64,000 nt of DNA from NCBI GenBank assembly GCA_902600485.1, contig CACKJD010000001.1, positions 51,001 to 115,000 of the forward strand, written 5' to 3'. A program made the position numbers and the translations under genes. How positions within the stretch are numbered: position 1 is the first letter of the stretch; every line of letters begins with the position of its first letter. Shown here piece after piece: positions 35,551 through 44,807 of the stretch. Below the pieces are notes generated by a model. The model was not told the origin of the DNA and searched no databases. It was given only the letters and a program-made list of their open reading frames with translations. The DNA comes from an uncultured Pelagibacteraceae bacterium (GTDB lineage: Bacteria > Pseudomonadota > Alphaproteobacteria > Pelagibacterales > Pelagibacteraceae).

Positions 35551-36706
35551 TTAAGTTCTTTTCAAGAAAATAATTGCAAATATTTCCTTTGTACTTTGTA
35601 AAATTTGAAAAGTGTTTGGAATTTGCTAAGATCATCTCTTGAAATTTTTTTTGTAATTTGGTTGGTTTAAATTTTTGACGATTTTTATAAACTTTTAAAT
35701 ATACTTCTTTAACAGCTAAATAAAGTTCTTGTGGTGTATTTTCTTTAAGCACTATTTTATTTGATTTAAATTCTTTGGTATCTTCGATTAAATGGTAATT
35801 TTTAGAAATGATTTCTGAAATGTCTAACTTAATTAATTTTTTATTTTTATTTTTTTTGTAAAATTTTTTTAAAATCGCAAATTGAGAGTGAACCCAATCA
35901 AAATGACCAAAATTTACTAAATTTGTATGAAGCACTGGCTTTTGATTATAAACCGCAAAAGTTGCAAGACCGCTTGGAACTCCTACGAAAAATTCACAGT
36001 TCAAGATTAAAAATATTTCAGTCATTTCAGATCTATTTATATTATTTGAATACTCTACAAAATTTTTATTTTTTAAATTTAATTTTTTTGATGACTCTTT
36101 GCCTAACCTTATTACATTGAAATTTTTACTTATCAAAAAATTTATTAGTTTTTTATATTTATTAATATTTGCATTTCTGTAAGAATTTTTTTTTTCCTTT
36201 TTTTTTGAAACATGATAAGTTAAATATTTTTCATCTCTTATATGAATGCAGATATATTTTTTATTGATGTTTAATAATTTAAGATCTTTTTTAATTTTCT
36301 TTAATTCTTCTTGATTAAAACTAATCAAATTTGACATTTTTTCTCTGCAAGGATTCGCATCTCCTGTCGGAAAATAGTCTTGAAATATATCAAATTGGAA
36401 AAGCTTTTTGTTGATTAGATAAGAAAAGAAAAAGATTTTTCCAAATAGACCGTCTATTATTTTTAATTTTCCTCTAACTTTTTCCAAAAAAAAATGATTA
36501 CAAATTTTCTTACAAATTACGTTAATATGAAATTCTTTTTGTTTTTCAATAGATGTAAATGCCCATGCAAGAAAATGACCTATACGATTACTATCAACAA
36601 TATTTACTTTTACTTTAACAAATAAACTTAAAAATTTTGTTAGAAAAAGAAATAAAAAACCAAAAAAATATAGGAAAAATAATTTAAATATTTTAGACAA
36701 AATCAT
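35543..36706 (-). CDS. Putative glycosyltransferase, TIGR04372-like
   Basis: A 387-aa protein with an N-terminal hydrophobic helix (residues 5-30). The middle has YICIHIRDEKYLTYH, then SYRNANINKYKKLINFLISK in sequence and VIRLGKES, and later CEFFVGVPSGLATFAVYNQKPVL. This order (HIRD, YRN, VIR-G, the S-G donor loop) is that of a family I remember as TIGR04372, found in surface-glycan loci and resembling fucosyltransferase-type GT-B folds. Sits between an ABC exporter and a hexapeptide acyltransferase gene, overlapping both slightly. Specificity unknown. Confidence 0.65.
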   Translation of the reverse strand: MILSKIFKLFFLYFFGFLFLFLTKFLSLFVKVKVNIVDSNRIGHFLAWAFTSIEKQKEFHINVICKKICNHFFLEKVRGKLKIIDGLFGKIFFFSYLINKKLFQFDIFQDYFPTGDANPCREKMSNLISFNQEELKKIKKDLKLLNINKKYICIHIRDEKYLTYHVSKKKEKKNSYRNANINKYKKLINFLISKNFNVIRLGKESSKKLNLKNKNFVEYSNNINRSEMTEIFLILNCEFFVGVPSGLATFAVYNQKPVLHTNLVNFGHFDWVHSQFAILKKFYKKNKNKKLIKLDISEIISKNYHLIEDTKEFKSNKIVLKENTPQELYLAVKEVYLKVYKNRQKFKPTKLQKKFQEMILANSKHFSNFTKYKGNICNYFLEKNLNV

Positions 36707-37262
36707 TTAAGGATCTTTTGAGATTCTTCAAAAATTTTTTTTTTCTTTTAAAGTATCCTCTTAGAGGAAAACCTTGATAAATAGTCCACTCTTTAAGTTT
36801 AATGTTTACTAATGTCTGAGCACCAGCAACTGAGCCTTCACCAAACTCAGCATTTGGGGTAACAACACAATTTGTTCCCAAAATACAATATTTTTTAAGG
36901 GTTATTTTTTTGGAATTACCTGAGTTTTTTTTCTTATTATATGGTCCATAATAATAATTTCCTGTGTAATCATCAGTATGTGTAAAAATCTTTACACCTG
37001 AAGATACTCCTGCGTGATCTTTTAGTTCAATTGATCTCGAACCGGCATGTAACAGTGCATGAGAACCTATGTGCACAAAGTTTTCTATTTTAACTTTATT
37101 TGGGTTAACTATCGTCGTGAAAGAGTCAATTCTCACATTGCTTGAGATATATAAATTTTTAGGGTGTGTAATAATCACACTACAATGAATTTTGCAGTTT
37201 TTTCCACAATTAACGCCCATTTTTTTTAAATCCTTTTCGTTGTGAAAAAAATTTTCGCCCAT
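36693..37262 (-). CDS. Left-handed beta-helix acetyltransferase
   Basis: A 189-aa hexapeptide-repeat protein of the CysE/LacA/WbbJ type. Repeats start near residue 20 (GKNCKIHCSVIITHP, NLYISSNVRIDSFT) and continue to residue 175. FTHTDDY carries the catalytic-type His, and QGFPLRGYFK is the usual C-terminal closing motif (G-x-P-A/L-R/K). Probably O- or N-acetylates a sugar. Since no LegH-type N-acetyltransferase lies inside the nonulosonate block, this enzyme is one candidate for that missing step. Confidence 0.85.
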   Translation of the reverse strand: MGENFFHNEKDLKKMGVNCGKNCKIHCSVIITHPKNLYISSNVRIDSFTTIVNPNKVKIENFVHIGSHALLHAGSRSIELKDHAGVSSGVKIFTHTDDYTGNYYYGPYNKKKNSGNSKKITLKKYCILGTNCVVTPNAEFGEGSVAGAQTLVNIKLKEWTIYQGFPLRGYFKRKKKFLKNLKRSLNDFV

Positions 37263-37331
37263 AAAACTTCAATTAATTAAATTTTAATTATTTTTTTTTA
37301 AAATAAAATTTTCTATAAAAAACCATTAAAA
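37263..37331. other. Short AT-only spacer inside the long operon
   Basis: Second longest gap in the forty-gene run, 69 bp, almost all A and T. An imperfect TTAATTAAATTTTAATTA palindrome next to a T-run could act as a weak terminator or an AT-rich promoter, but such patterns are expected by chance in this composition. No gene seen. Confidence 0.4.
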
Positions 37332-38228
37332 TTAAACATTTAGAAAATTTGATTTTAATGTTTGTGTATTTAATATTACTCTAGAGTCATTTTTATTAAA
37401 ATGATTTCTTGAGTGCATAAATCTTCTATTATCTAACATTATTAAGTCATCTTTTTCCCATTTATGAAAATATGTAAATTTATCAGACACTTTTTTTACT
37501 TCCTCAATAATTTTTTTCGGAATTTTCTTGTCAAATATTGTTCCCCATTTTTGAATTGTTTTATCAATATAAGGTTTCTCATGAAGAACATGATTAGAAA
37601 AAGCAAGTTTATTTAAATGATTAATTTCATTTACTGCAAACCTAATTTGGCACATATTTAATTCACCTTTTTTATAATCTAAAAAAGAGTCATAAGAACC
37701 AACTGAGTTAATAAACCACTTTTTTTTTACTCCTTTTTTGTTTTCCTTAAAAAGCGGAATCTTTAACTTATATTTTAGCGGGTTAGCTAGAAAAAAACTT
37801 TTAGTTTTTTCAGATAAATTTTCCCATAATTTGACACCATCACAAATTGTTGTTTCACCATCTTTTTTGCAAGGAGTTTTACAATAGAACCAAACAATTT
37901 CTGGCCATGATGGAGAAAAGCTTGCCTCAGAATGTAAACTCATTTTTAAATTTCCTGCATCTACATGTCTTACAAATTTTGAAATATTGGTCTTTTTTCG
38001 CCTTAGAGTGTCATTAGTGTCATTTGCATAAACTTTTGTAAACCTATCAATGAACTCTTTATAGCTAAAGTCAGATGTCTGAAAATTTCTAAATATAATG
38101 CAGCCCTTTTTTTTGAAAGAATTTTGTATAGTAATTTTATCGACACTTAACAAACTGTTGGAATTACTATCTGATATTAACATTTCTCCATCACCATAAA
38201 ATTTGGATGTAATGCTTTTTGATATCAT
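37332..38228 (-). CDS. TauD/TfdA-like Fe(II)/2-oxoglutarate oxygenase
   Basis: A 298-aa oxygenase with the jelly-roll 2-His-1-carboxylate site: His99-x-Glu101 in SLHSEASF and distal His272 in DNRRFMHSRNH, then Arg283 for 2-oxoglutarate. PEIVWFYCKTPCKKDGETTICDG (two strands) is typical of the TauD/SyrP group. Metal ligand is H-x-E rather than the more common H-x-D. Encoded 2 nt after the ACP gene, so an ACP-bound substrate, as for SyrP-type hydroxylases, is an attractive possibility. Confidence 0.85.
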   Translation of the reverse strand: MISKSITSKFYGDGEMLISDSNSNSLLSVDKITIQNSFKKKGCIIFRNFQTSDFSYKEFIDRFTKVYANDTNDTLRRKKTNISKFVRHVDAGNLKMSLHSEASFSPSWPEIVWFYCKTPCKKDGETTICDGVKLWENLSEKTKSFFLANPLKYKLKIPLFKENKKGVKKKWFINSVGSYDSFLDYKKGELNMCQIRFAVNEINHLNKLAFSNHVLHEKPYIDKTIQKWGTIFDKKIPKKIIEEVKKVSDKFTYFHKWEKDDLIMLDNRRFMHSRNHFNKNDSRVILNTQTLKSNFLNV

Positions 38229-38230
38229 AA

Positions 38231-38470
38231 TTAAAAATCTACTTTGTATTTTTTTAAAATTTCTTTTCCTTTTTTATAAGAGCTAAACTCTACAATGTCA
38301 TCAGTATCAATTGTAATTTTAAATGTCTCTTCTAATGCGGCAATTAAAGTCATATGACCAATTGAGTCCCATTCAGGAATTTCATTGTATTCAATGCTAT
38401 CTTTAAATAGCGAATTGTCAATTGATAAAGAGTCTATAAACGTTTTTTTATATTTTTCAGAATTACTCAT
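38231..38470 (-). CDS. Acyl carrier protein
   Basis: A 79-aa acidic helical protein with the phosphopantetheine site DSIGHM, Ser36, in the second third, where the fatty-acid ACP has DSL. Size and the surrounding EWDSIGHMTLIAALEETF helix agree with stand-alone ACPs of secondary pathways. It lies among hot-dog dehydratase, LuxC/LuxE, AMP-ligase and oxygenase genes rather than in a fab cluster, so it is probably the carrier for a dedicated acyl intermediate of this locus. Confidence 0.9.
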   Translation of the reverse strand: MSNSEKYKKTFIDSLSIDNSLFKDSIEYNEIPEWDSIGHMTLIAALEETFKITIDTDDIVEFSSYKKGKEILKKYKVDF

Positions 38471-38524
38471 AAAAATTTTTTTATTCAGTCTTAATTATAC
38501 GAAATTTTAGTGTTTTCCAATTTT

Positions 38525-39490
38525 TTAAATATTTTCTAAGATTTTATTATAAATTTTTTCTGCAGTTATACCGTGAATATCCTTTAGAAACTCGTAACTT
38601 CCACCTTTACTATAATAATCGTTTATACCAATAAACAATTGTTTTGTGTTCGTTTTTTTTGTCGATTTATATTCTGCTATCGCTGAACCAAGGCCTCCAA
38701 TAATATTATGCTCCTCGACTGAAATAATTAATTTTTTTTCACAAGCACTATCTATCGCATCAGTGTCTATTGGTTTTATTGTATGCATATTTATTACAGC
38801 AGAAGAAATATTTTTTTTCTCTAACATGTCTGCAGCTTGCAAGCAGTTATGAACTGATGACCCTGCAGCAAATATAGTAATATCATTACCATCTTTTAAT
38901 TTTACTGATTTTCCTATCTCGAATTGATAGTCACCTCTATAAATGATGGGGTTATTAGATGATCCAGTTAAACGGATGTATGTGGGTTTATTAAATTTGA
39001 CAGACGCATATAGAGCTTTAATCGTCTCAAGTGAGTCAGCCGGAGAAATAATATATAGTCCTGGTATTGAACGTAAAACGCCAATATCTTCTATGCAACA
39101 ATGGGTATAACCAAGATTTCCTAAAACTAATCCGCTCGCAATACCAACCATGCAAACTTTTTTTGACATATAACCTAGATTTACTTTAATTTGTTCACAA
39201 CATCTCATAGTTTGAAATGGTGCAAAAGTAGTTGTAATTACGTTGTAATCCTCACTAGCAAGTCCAGCAGCTACACCTATCATATTTTGTTCTGCGATTC
39301 CTAAATCTAGATATTTGTCTGGAAATGATTTTCTAAATCTATCTAAACCCGCAGATGTTGAAACATCACAAGTTAAGACCATGAGATTTTCTATTTCTTT
39401 AGCTAATTCTAATGCACCAATACCCAAAGTCGCTCTTGGACCAATGGTTGACCATAATTTAATGTTTCTGTCATTTATTATTAAACTCAT
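38525..39490 (-). CDS. Transketolase, C-terminal (pyrimidine plus C-terminal domain) subunit, pair A
   Basis: Half of a split thiamine-diphosphate transketolase, 321 aa. The pyrimidine-binding domain has TCDVSTSAGL, DLGIAEQNMIGVAAGLAS (glutamate that activates ThDP), FAPFQTMRCCEQIK and HCCIEDIGVLRSIPG. The C-terminal domain includes ISVEEHNIIGGLG. Its ATG overlaps the stop of the N-terminal subunit (TAATG). Such two-gene transketolases in glycan or secondary loci transfer two-carbon units to unusual aldehydes. Acceptor unknown; LuxC-made aldehyde is suggested in the findings. Confidence 0.9.
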   Translation of the reverse strand: MSLIINDRNIKLWSTIGPRATLGIGALELAKEIENLMVLTCDVSTSAGLDRFRKSFPDKYLDLGIAEQNMIGVAAGLASEDYNVITTTFAPFQTMRCCEQIKVNLGYMSKKVCMVGIASGLVLGNLGYTHCCIEDIGVLRSIPGLYIISPADSLETIKALYASVKFNKPTYIRLTGSSNNPIIYRGDYQFEIGKSVKLKDGNDITIFAAGSSVHNCLQAADMLEKKNISSAVINMHTIKPIDTDAIDSACEKKLIISVEEHNIIGGLGSAIAEYKSTKKTNTKQLFIGINDYYSKGGSYEFLKDIHGITAEKIYNKILENI

Positions 39491-40314
39491 TATTCAATAT
39501 CTAATTCTTTAACTGCGCTATCATAATTTTTTTTTGTTAATATAGAGTGATGCCAATCATTATTATTCTCTGAAAACGAGAAACCTTTTCCTTTAATAGT
39601 ATTTGCAATTGCAATTTTTGGTAATTTTATTTTATTACTTTTTTTGAAAAAATTTAATATTTCATTTATATTGTGTCCATCTATTTCCTCAGTATGCCAA
39701 CCAAAACTTTTCCATTTCTCAACTAAATTTTTTAAGTCCATAATGTCCGCGTTTGATCCTGTTTGTTGAAAATTATTCCTATCTAAAACTACATGAAGAT
39801 TATCTAACTTTAAGTGTGCAGCAGACATCGCTGCTTCCCAAACTGACCCTTCATTACACTCTCCATCACCTAATATAACATATACTTTAAAATCTTTTTT
39901 TTTTTTCTTTGATGATAAACTCAGACCAATTCCTAAAGACAAACCCATTCCTAAAGAGCCATTTGAAAATTCAATGCCAAGATTTTTGTTTATTATTGGG
40001 TGACCTAATAGATTCGACTCATCTTTTTCAAAAGATTGTAATTCCTCTTTTTTGATATATCCAATCTCACTTAATGCAGAATAATATGCTAAGCAAGCAT
40101 GTCCCTTACTTAAAATGAATCTATCTCTATCTTCCCATAAGGGATCTGTTGAATCCAACCTTATAATATTTGAAAATATCGTAGCAACAATCTCTACAAT
40201 TGACAAGGCGCCACCAAAGTGTGAACTTTTAGCACCAGCGGCAAGTGACATATCAAGTATGTCTTTTCTCATGTTTTTTGCAAATTTTTTGATCTTTTCT
40301 AAATCTTCACTCAT
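39490..40314 (-). CDS. Transketolase, N-terminal (ThDP pyrophosphate-binding) subunit, pair A
   Basis: A 274-aa partner of the preceding entry. It has SSHFGGALSIVEIVATIF, SKGHACLAYYSAL, GSLGMGLSLGIGLSL and the ThDP/Mg motif GDGECNEGSVWEAAMSAAHLK with LDRNNFQ, all typical of the first domain of transketolase. The start overlaps the SDR gene stop. Length fits a stand-alone PP domain. A second, similar pair occurs at 54387-56128. Confidence 0.92.
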   Translation of the reverse strand: MSEDLEKIKKFAKNMRKDILDMSLAAGAKSSHFGGALSIVEIVATIFSNIIRLDSTDPLWEDRDRFILSKGHACLAYYSALSEIGYIKKEELQSFEKDESNLLGHPIINKNLGIEFSNGSLGMGLSLGIGLSLSSKKKKKDFKVYVILGDGECNEGSVWEAAMSAAHLKLDNLHVVLDRNNFQQTGSNADIMDLKNLVEKWKSFGWHTEEIDGHNINEILNFFKKSNKIKLPKIAIANTIKGKGFSFSENNNDWHHSILTKKNYDSAVKELDIE

Positions 40315-41060
40315 TAGTACATTCCACCATCTACCCTAATTTCTTGGCCTGTTATAAAACTTGATTCATCAGATACTAAAAATAACGCAACATTAGCTAT
40401 TTCCTCCATTTTTCCAATTCTTTGAAGTGGTGTTCGAGATATCACATTTTTAATAACCTCTTCTTTTGTATTGTTTCTCATCATTTCAGTGTCGGTCAAG
40501 CCAGGTGCTAAAGAATTAACACGAATGTTGAATGGTCCCAATTCCTTAGACAAAACGATTGACTGAGAAGCTAAAGAAGATTTTGATGCAGAATACGCTC
40601 CTCTGCCAGGCTCATTGTCAATTCCAGATGTAGATGTGATATAAAGTATATTTCCTTTTTTTTCTTTTATCATTTTTTTTGATATCATCTGAGTGAACAA
40701 AGTTTGTGAAAAAAAATTTGTTTCAAAAATGCTTTTCAGTTTTGATAAAGGTGTCATAAGGTACGTAGCTGTATGAACAGCTCCTGCATTATTTATCAAT
40801 ATATCAATCGTTGAGGTATCATTAATTATTTTATTCGCTGCATCTTTGGTAGATTCGCTTGAACTTAAATCTAAAATAATTTTTTTAATAAAAATATTAT
40901 TTTTTTTTTCTAATATTTTTGTGAAGTCCTCAAATTCTGAGTCGATCTTCCTCACGCATGCGTAGACATCAGAACCAGAATTTGCAATTTTGGTTAATAT
41001 TTCTCTTCCTATTCCCCTATTACATCCTGTAATTACAGAAATTTTATTTTTTAGTATCAT
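40314..41060 (-). CDS. Short-chain dehydrogenase/reductase (FabG-like)
   Basis: Classical SDR of 248 aa with the NAD(P) loop TGCNRGIG, NNAG, catalytic Ser in ITSTSG and YSASK (Y-x-x-x-K), ending in FITGQEIRVDGGMY. FabG-type enzymes reduce 3-ketoacyl-ACP or related ketones. In this neighbourhood it could reduce the ketol made by the adjacent transketolase or a ketoacyl-ACP. Its 5' end overlaps the radical SAM gene by 17 nt. Confidence 0.9.
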   Translation of the reverse strand: MILKNKISVITGCNRGIGREILTKIANSGSDVYACVRKIDSEFEDFTKILEKKNNIFIKKIILDLSSSESTKDAANKIINDTSTIDILINNAGAVHTATYLMTPLSKLKSIFETNFFSQTLFTQMISKKMIKEKKGNILYITSTSGIDNEPGRGAYSASKSSLASQSIVLSKELGPFNIRVNSLAPGLTDTEMMRNNTKEEVIKNVISRTPLQRIGKMEEIANVALFLVSDESSFITGQEIRVDGGMY

Positions 41061-42120
41061 TTTCTACGAAATCTTCTTTAGAAAATATTTCAGATGCAAG
41101 TGCTGGTTTAAAAATACTCTGACCTTGTTTGGTCATGAATTTTCTTATAAAACTTTTGTCTTCACCAGCTAAACATAGGTCGCTGTGATTTCTAAAATGT
41201 TTAATGCTAAATCCATAATCTACAATTTCTTTTAAAGATTGTTTAAAAATATTTCCTATTTTAATGTGAACATATGGACAAACTAGAACATCCCCGATTG
41301 GTGTAATGTATAACCTATTTACTGTTGTACAACCAAGAATGCCCTCATTGGTTCTATCAAAAGGATTCCAAATATTTCTAACGAGATTTTTATATTCTTT
41401 TCTTATCTTTCTGAGATATAACCTGTCCTTATCATCACATATTACTTCTTCTGCTTTTTGCCACATACCCGCCGGAACAGCAACATTTAACAAGGTTTTG
41501 TATTTTTGCTGTTTGGAATAATCTAGTAACTGTTTCAAATGATCTGTATGGGCATTATAATGTCCAACAGTAATATTTAAATATGGATCAATCCCAGCTT
41601 TTTGTACATGTTTAAGTCCTTCAATTGCTCTTCTCCATGAGTCTTTTCTTCCTCTTATTTCATCATGAATTTTTTCATCCATACTGTCAATACTCACTGA
41701 TACTCTGCTAACGTTTGCCTCTGCCAACCTTTTGGCCATTTCTTCGTCTAAATAGTAACCATTTGTAGTAAGATATAGATAAAATCTTTCAGGTTTTATT
41801 GCCTCTAGTACTTTGAACAATTTTTTTGGTTGTAACAGTAGTTCTCCACCTTGAAGATCAAATTCAAAGTATCCTAACTCGTCAGCCTCATCAGCTAATT
41901 TAGCTATTGCATCATAATCCAAATATTCTTTTACATGATCTCCCTTTGGGGAATTGGTAAAACAATACTTACATCTTAAATTACAAGCGTTGTTAAAATT
42001 TAAGTCAATACCTCTAGTTTTTGTCCCTACTTTTCCATCATTATATTGAACATAATCGTAAAAATCTTTTAGTTTTTTTACTAAACGAGGTTTTTTTAAC
42101 AATGAAGAGGCAATTGGCAT
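41044..42120 (-). CDS. Radical SAM/SPASM-type enzyme
   Basis: A 358-aa radical SAM enzyme. The [4Fe-4S]/SAM motif C-x3-C-x2-C is at Cys46, Cys50 and Cys53 (NACNLRCKYCF), followed by the GGE-like DLQGGELLL and TTNGYYL strands of the barrel. The C-terminus has IGDVLVCPYVHIKIGNIF and further cysteines, as in SPASM domains that bind auxiliary clusters. Codon and residue use looks slightly less Lys/Asn-biased than neighbours. Reaction unknown; it sits between hot-dog dehydratase and SDR genes, so a carbon-centred modification of the acyl or sugar intermediate is possible. Confidence 0.88.
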   Translation of the reverse strand: MPIASSLLKKPRLVKKLKDFYDYVQYNDGKVGTKTRGIDLNFNNACNLRCKYCFTNSPKGDHVKEYLDYDAIAKLADEADELGYFEFDLQGGELLLQPKKLFKVLEAIKPERFYLYLTTNGYYLDEEMAKRLAEANVSRVSVSIDSMDEKIHDEIRGRKDSWRRAIEGLKHVQKAGIDPYLNITVGHYNAHTDHLKQLLDYSKQQKYKTLLNVAVPAGMWQKAEEVICDDKDRLYLRKIRKEYKNLVRNIWNPFDRTNEGILGCTTVNRLYITPIGDVLVCPYVHIKIGNIFKQSLKEIVDYGFSIKHFRNHSDLCLAGEDKSFIRKFMTKQGQSIFKPALASEIFSKEDFVENDTKK

Positions 42121-42125
42121 TTTTA

Positions 42126-42593
42126 TTATTTCTTATTTATTTTAAATCTATTTAATTCATCTGGCAATATTAAATCAAATTCTGCACTACATGCAAGATC
42201 ATGATTCACATACAATTTTCCACTGCATTGAGCAAAGCCTCTTTTAATACTATTTACTTTAGTTTCCATCGAGATCTCATCATTTGGTAAAATTTTTTTC
42301 TTAAATTTTAAGTTATTCGCAGAAATTAAATAAACAACTTTTCCCTTATTACCAGGTAGAGATAAGATCGCAAGCGCACATGTTTGTACTATTGCCTCAA
42401 CCTGTAACATTCCTGGCATATTAGGGTCATTTTTCCAGTGAACTTTAAAAAACCACTCATCTTCTTTTAATTTTTTAAATGCTTTTGAGCTCACGCCTGG
42501 AATAACCTCAGTAGCAATATCCATAAAAAGATATGGATCTCTATTTTGTTGAAACTCTAGAATTTCTTTTTTTGTTAATCTCAATTTTTTCAC
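42126..42593 (-). CDS. Hot-dog fold dehydratase, FabZ/FabA-like
   Basis: A 155-aa hot-dog protein with the active site WFFKVHWKNDPNMPGMLQ and Glu in VEAIVQTCA, matching FabZ's H-F-P-x-x-P-x-M-P-G and L-Q-x-E-A. The catalytic His and Glu are kept, though HFP is changed to HWK. Would dehydrate a 3-hydroxyacyl-ACP, presumably loaded on the ACP at 38231-38470. Start is GTG at 42593, overlapping the LuxC stop (GTGA), so translation is coupled. Confidence 0.82.
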   Translation of the reverse strand: MKKLRLTKKEILEFQQNRDPYLFMDIATEVIPGVSSKAFKKLKEDEWFFKVHWKNDPNMPGMLQVEAIVQTCALAILSLPGNKGKVVYLISANNLKFKKKILPNDEISMETKVNSIKRGFAQCSGKLYVNHDLACSAEFDLILPDELNRFKINKK

Positions 42594-43780
42594 TTAATTT
42601 CAACTACTCTCGACAGAGTTCTAATCAAATCATATCCGTCCCATATTAAGCCCATGTCAAGAGATTGACCAATAGGAACGATTCTATCGACACCTTTGAA
42701 ATTATTTTTTTTTATAAAATTCATTAAGGTTAATTTTTCAAAACCGAAATAGCTTATAGTTTGACACTTTTCATTTGTATATTTAAATATATCCTCGAAT
42801 TTTTTAAAATTTGTCTCATAAAAATAACCCCATTTTCCCCTATAATTATCAATATCTTTGTCAATTTTTAATAAGTTTATAACGTAAACATTGCTTCCAT
42901 ATCTATAAGTATTCTTGATATTTTTTATTATTGAAATATCACTAAAAAATTTATTGTACTTGTCTATCGCTCCTATACTTTCCATTTTATATTTTAATTT
43001 ACAAATATTATTAAGTTCAGACCAAAATTTTATTCTTAACTTTTTATTATCACTTCCAATCCAAATAACTAAATGAGATGAAGAGCATGCATTTTGATCC
43101 ATAGTATAGTTATCATTATAATAATTTTTTACTACCCTAACAAAGTTTTCTTCGCTTAATTTGTTTAATTTTTGTAAGTCAATTATTGTAAAAGAATATT
43201 TGTCAGTAAACGGAACGTCTAGACTTTTTGCTTGGAGAGATATGTTTCTAATATTTTTAATTGTATTATCTCCGCCCCATATTACACGTGTGGTGCATAA
43301 TTTAGAAAAATAATTTGTAATTTTTTCGTTTGGTTCATATTTTATAAATAAAGTTCTTTCCTTTATAATCCTAAATTTTTTCTGACTCACTAATTTCTTT
43401 ATTATCTTTAGCAGAATTTCATTCTGTGGAAATGGTTTGGTAGGTAGTCTCACAATATTGGAATTACCTGCTAATAAACCAAAAGAAAAGCTGTACATAA
43501 AATTTATTGGAACATTTGATGGACATATATGGAATATCAGGCCATGGCCTTTTCTTAGATTTCCATCAATATAATTTTTACTCAGTTTTTTTAGATTTTG
43601 CCCTCTACACCAAAATCCGAAAGATACTAAGTCTGGATACTTTTTTGCATTTATATTATTCAAAATACTTTTTGAGAGATTATCTAAAAACGAAATCGAA
43701 TGGTTATCAAAAATTTTTGTTGAATAACTTTTTATTTTTTTTTTATTTTTTAGAAAGTTTTCATTAATAAATTTAAACAT
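42590..43780 (-). CDS. LuxC-like acyl-CoA/acyl-protein reductase
   Basis: A 396-aa aldehyde-dehydrogenase-related reductase that converts a thioester-bound acyl group to an aldehyde with NADPH. Visible blocks are GLIFHICPSNVPINF, SFGLLAGNSNIVRLP, and YTMDQNACSSSHLVIW with the active-site Cys232. A longer frame opens at TTG 43819, but the ATG at 43780 has a good AGAGGG ribosome-binding site 7 nt upstream and overlaps the LuxE stop by 8 nt, so it is chosen. Typical LuxC is about 480 aa, so this is a short form. No luciferase genes are near. Confidence 0.88.
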   Translation of the reverse strand: MFKFINENFLKNKKKIKSYSTKIFDNHSISFLDNLSKSILNNINAKKYPDLVSFGFWCRGQNLKKLSKNYIDGNLRKGHGLIFHICPSNVPINFMYSFSFGLLAGNSNIVRLPTKPFPQNEILLKIIKKLVSQKKFRIIKERTLFIKYEPNEKITNYFSKLCTTRVIWGGDNTIKNIRNISLQAKSLDVPFTDKYSFTIIDLQKLNKLSEENFVRVVKNYYNDNYTMDQNACSSSHLVIWIGSDNKKLRIKFWSELNNICKLKYKMESIGAIDKYNKFFSDISIIKNIKNTYRYGSNVYVINLLKIDKDIDNYRGKWGYFYETNFKKFEDIFKYTNEKCQTISYFGFEKLTLMNFIKKNNFKGVDRIVPIGQSLDMGLIWDGYDLIRTLSRVVEIK

Positions 43781-44807
43781 TGCTGCACCCTCTAAGTTCA
43801 GCATCCTTAATTCTACCAATAATCTTAAATCTCTTAGAATATTTAGAGCAAGAACAATTGTTTTTGGCAGTAATATATCCTATGTCCTCAGAAATAATAT
43901 TATGGCCTGGATAGCTCGACGGTAAACTTGAAATTAATTGGACAATTCCAATTTTCCCATTTTGAACTAAATTGAAATTGTTATCTCTTATGAATATGTC
44001 TGAGTATTTTGTTGTAAGAAAGTGATGACATTTTTCACATTGTAGGAATATTGACCCAGTCTGTTCAACCATACCGTAGTAATTTATAACTCTCTTTATC
44101 AAAAATTCTTTTTTGAGAAATTCTCTAAAAATTTCATCAGATACTTTTTTTTCAATCAGCTTTTTCCATCCTCCACCATGCAAAAGAATAGAATTACTAA
44201 AATCTAATTTTACTTTTAAATCTTTAATAATCGAAAAATTTTCCCAAATTACTGAGGTAAAACCAAATAATATTTTTGTTTCATCTTTGTGTTTAATTAA
44301 AAATCTTTCTATGTTTGAAAAATTTATATCATTATTATCATTTAAAGCGTAAGTAATATCTCTTCCAAAAATTGAAAAACCCATGATTGCAGCACCACGA
44401 GCAGAAAATGATTTTCTAGATTTCAATACAGACTCACTGTCAAAAATTAGCATAGGCAACCTTTTGTTCCCAATAAAACTTGAGACTATTTCACTCAAAA
44501 CCCGTATTTGTTTTGACGAATTTTCTTTATCAAGGAAAATTCTTGAATTTCCTTTGTTTGATGTACCAGATGAAATAAGTGTTTTTACAATGCTACTTTC
44601 GTCAACACTCTTTAAATCAAAGTTTTTAAATATTCTGACTGGTACGAATGGTAATTCGAACAATTGATATTCCTTCTCTTTATCATAATTTAGATTATCA
44701 AGAAATTTTTTATATAGTTTACATTTAAGATAATGTTCTTTTGTAAGACTTGAAATTTCTTGTAAGTATTTTTTATTGTCTTTAATTAATGTTTTAGATG
44801 AACTCAT
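43773..44807 (-). CDS. LuxE-like acyl-protein synthetase/transferase
   Basis: A 344-aa member of the LuxE/PaaK-like ANL group that activates or accepts an acyl group and hands it to LuxC. It has LPFVPVRIFKNF and the phosphate loop LISSGTSNKGNSRIFLDKE, then MGFSIFGRD, a CEKCHHFLTTKYSDIFI segment and, near the end, EDIGYI. Its last three coding positions overlap luxC. In bioluminescence LuxE and LuxC form a fatty-acid reductase; here the pair is embedded in a glycan operon. Confidence 0.85.
   Translation of the reverse strand: MSSSKTLIKDNKKYLQEISSLTKEHYLKCKLYKKFLDNLNYDKEKEYQLFELPFVPVRIFKNFDLKSVDESSIVKTLISSGTSNKGNSRIFLDKENSSKQIRVLSEIVSSFIGNKRLPMLIFDSESVLKSRKSFSARGAAIMGFSIFGRDITYALNDNNDINFSNIERFLIKHKDETKILFGFTSVIWENFSIIKDLKVKLDFSNSILLHGGGWKKLIEKKVSDEIFREFLKKEFLIKRVINYYGMVEQTGSIFLQCEKCHHFLTTKYSDIFIRDNNFNLVQNGKIGIVQLISSLPSSYPGHNIISEDIGYITAKNNCSCSKYSKRFKIIGRIKDAELRGCSNV

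Noticed and set aside
37263..37331. Rho-independent terminator inside the operon
   Set aside because: The only palindrome is all A/T with no GC stem. It cannot be separated from background, so it is recorded only as spacer.
43781..43819. TTG-start extension of LuxC
   Set aside because: The ATG at 43780 has an AGAGGG site at good spacing and an 8-nt overlap with the LuxE stop. The extra 13 residues do not fit the family N-terminus.
42590..44807. Bioluminescence (lux) operon
   Set aside because: LuxC- and LuxE-like genes are present, but no luciferase (LuxA/LuxB) or LuxD homologue is nearby. The neighbours are ACP, transketolase and glycan genes.
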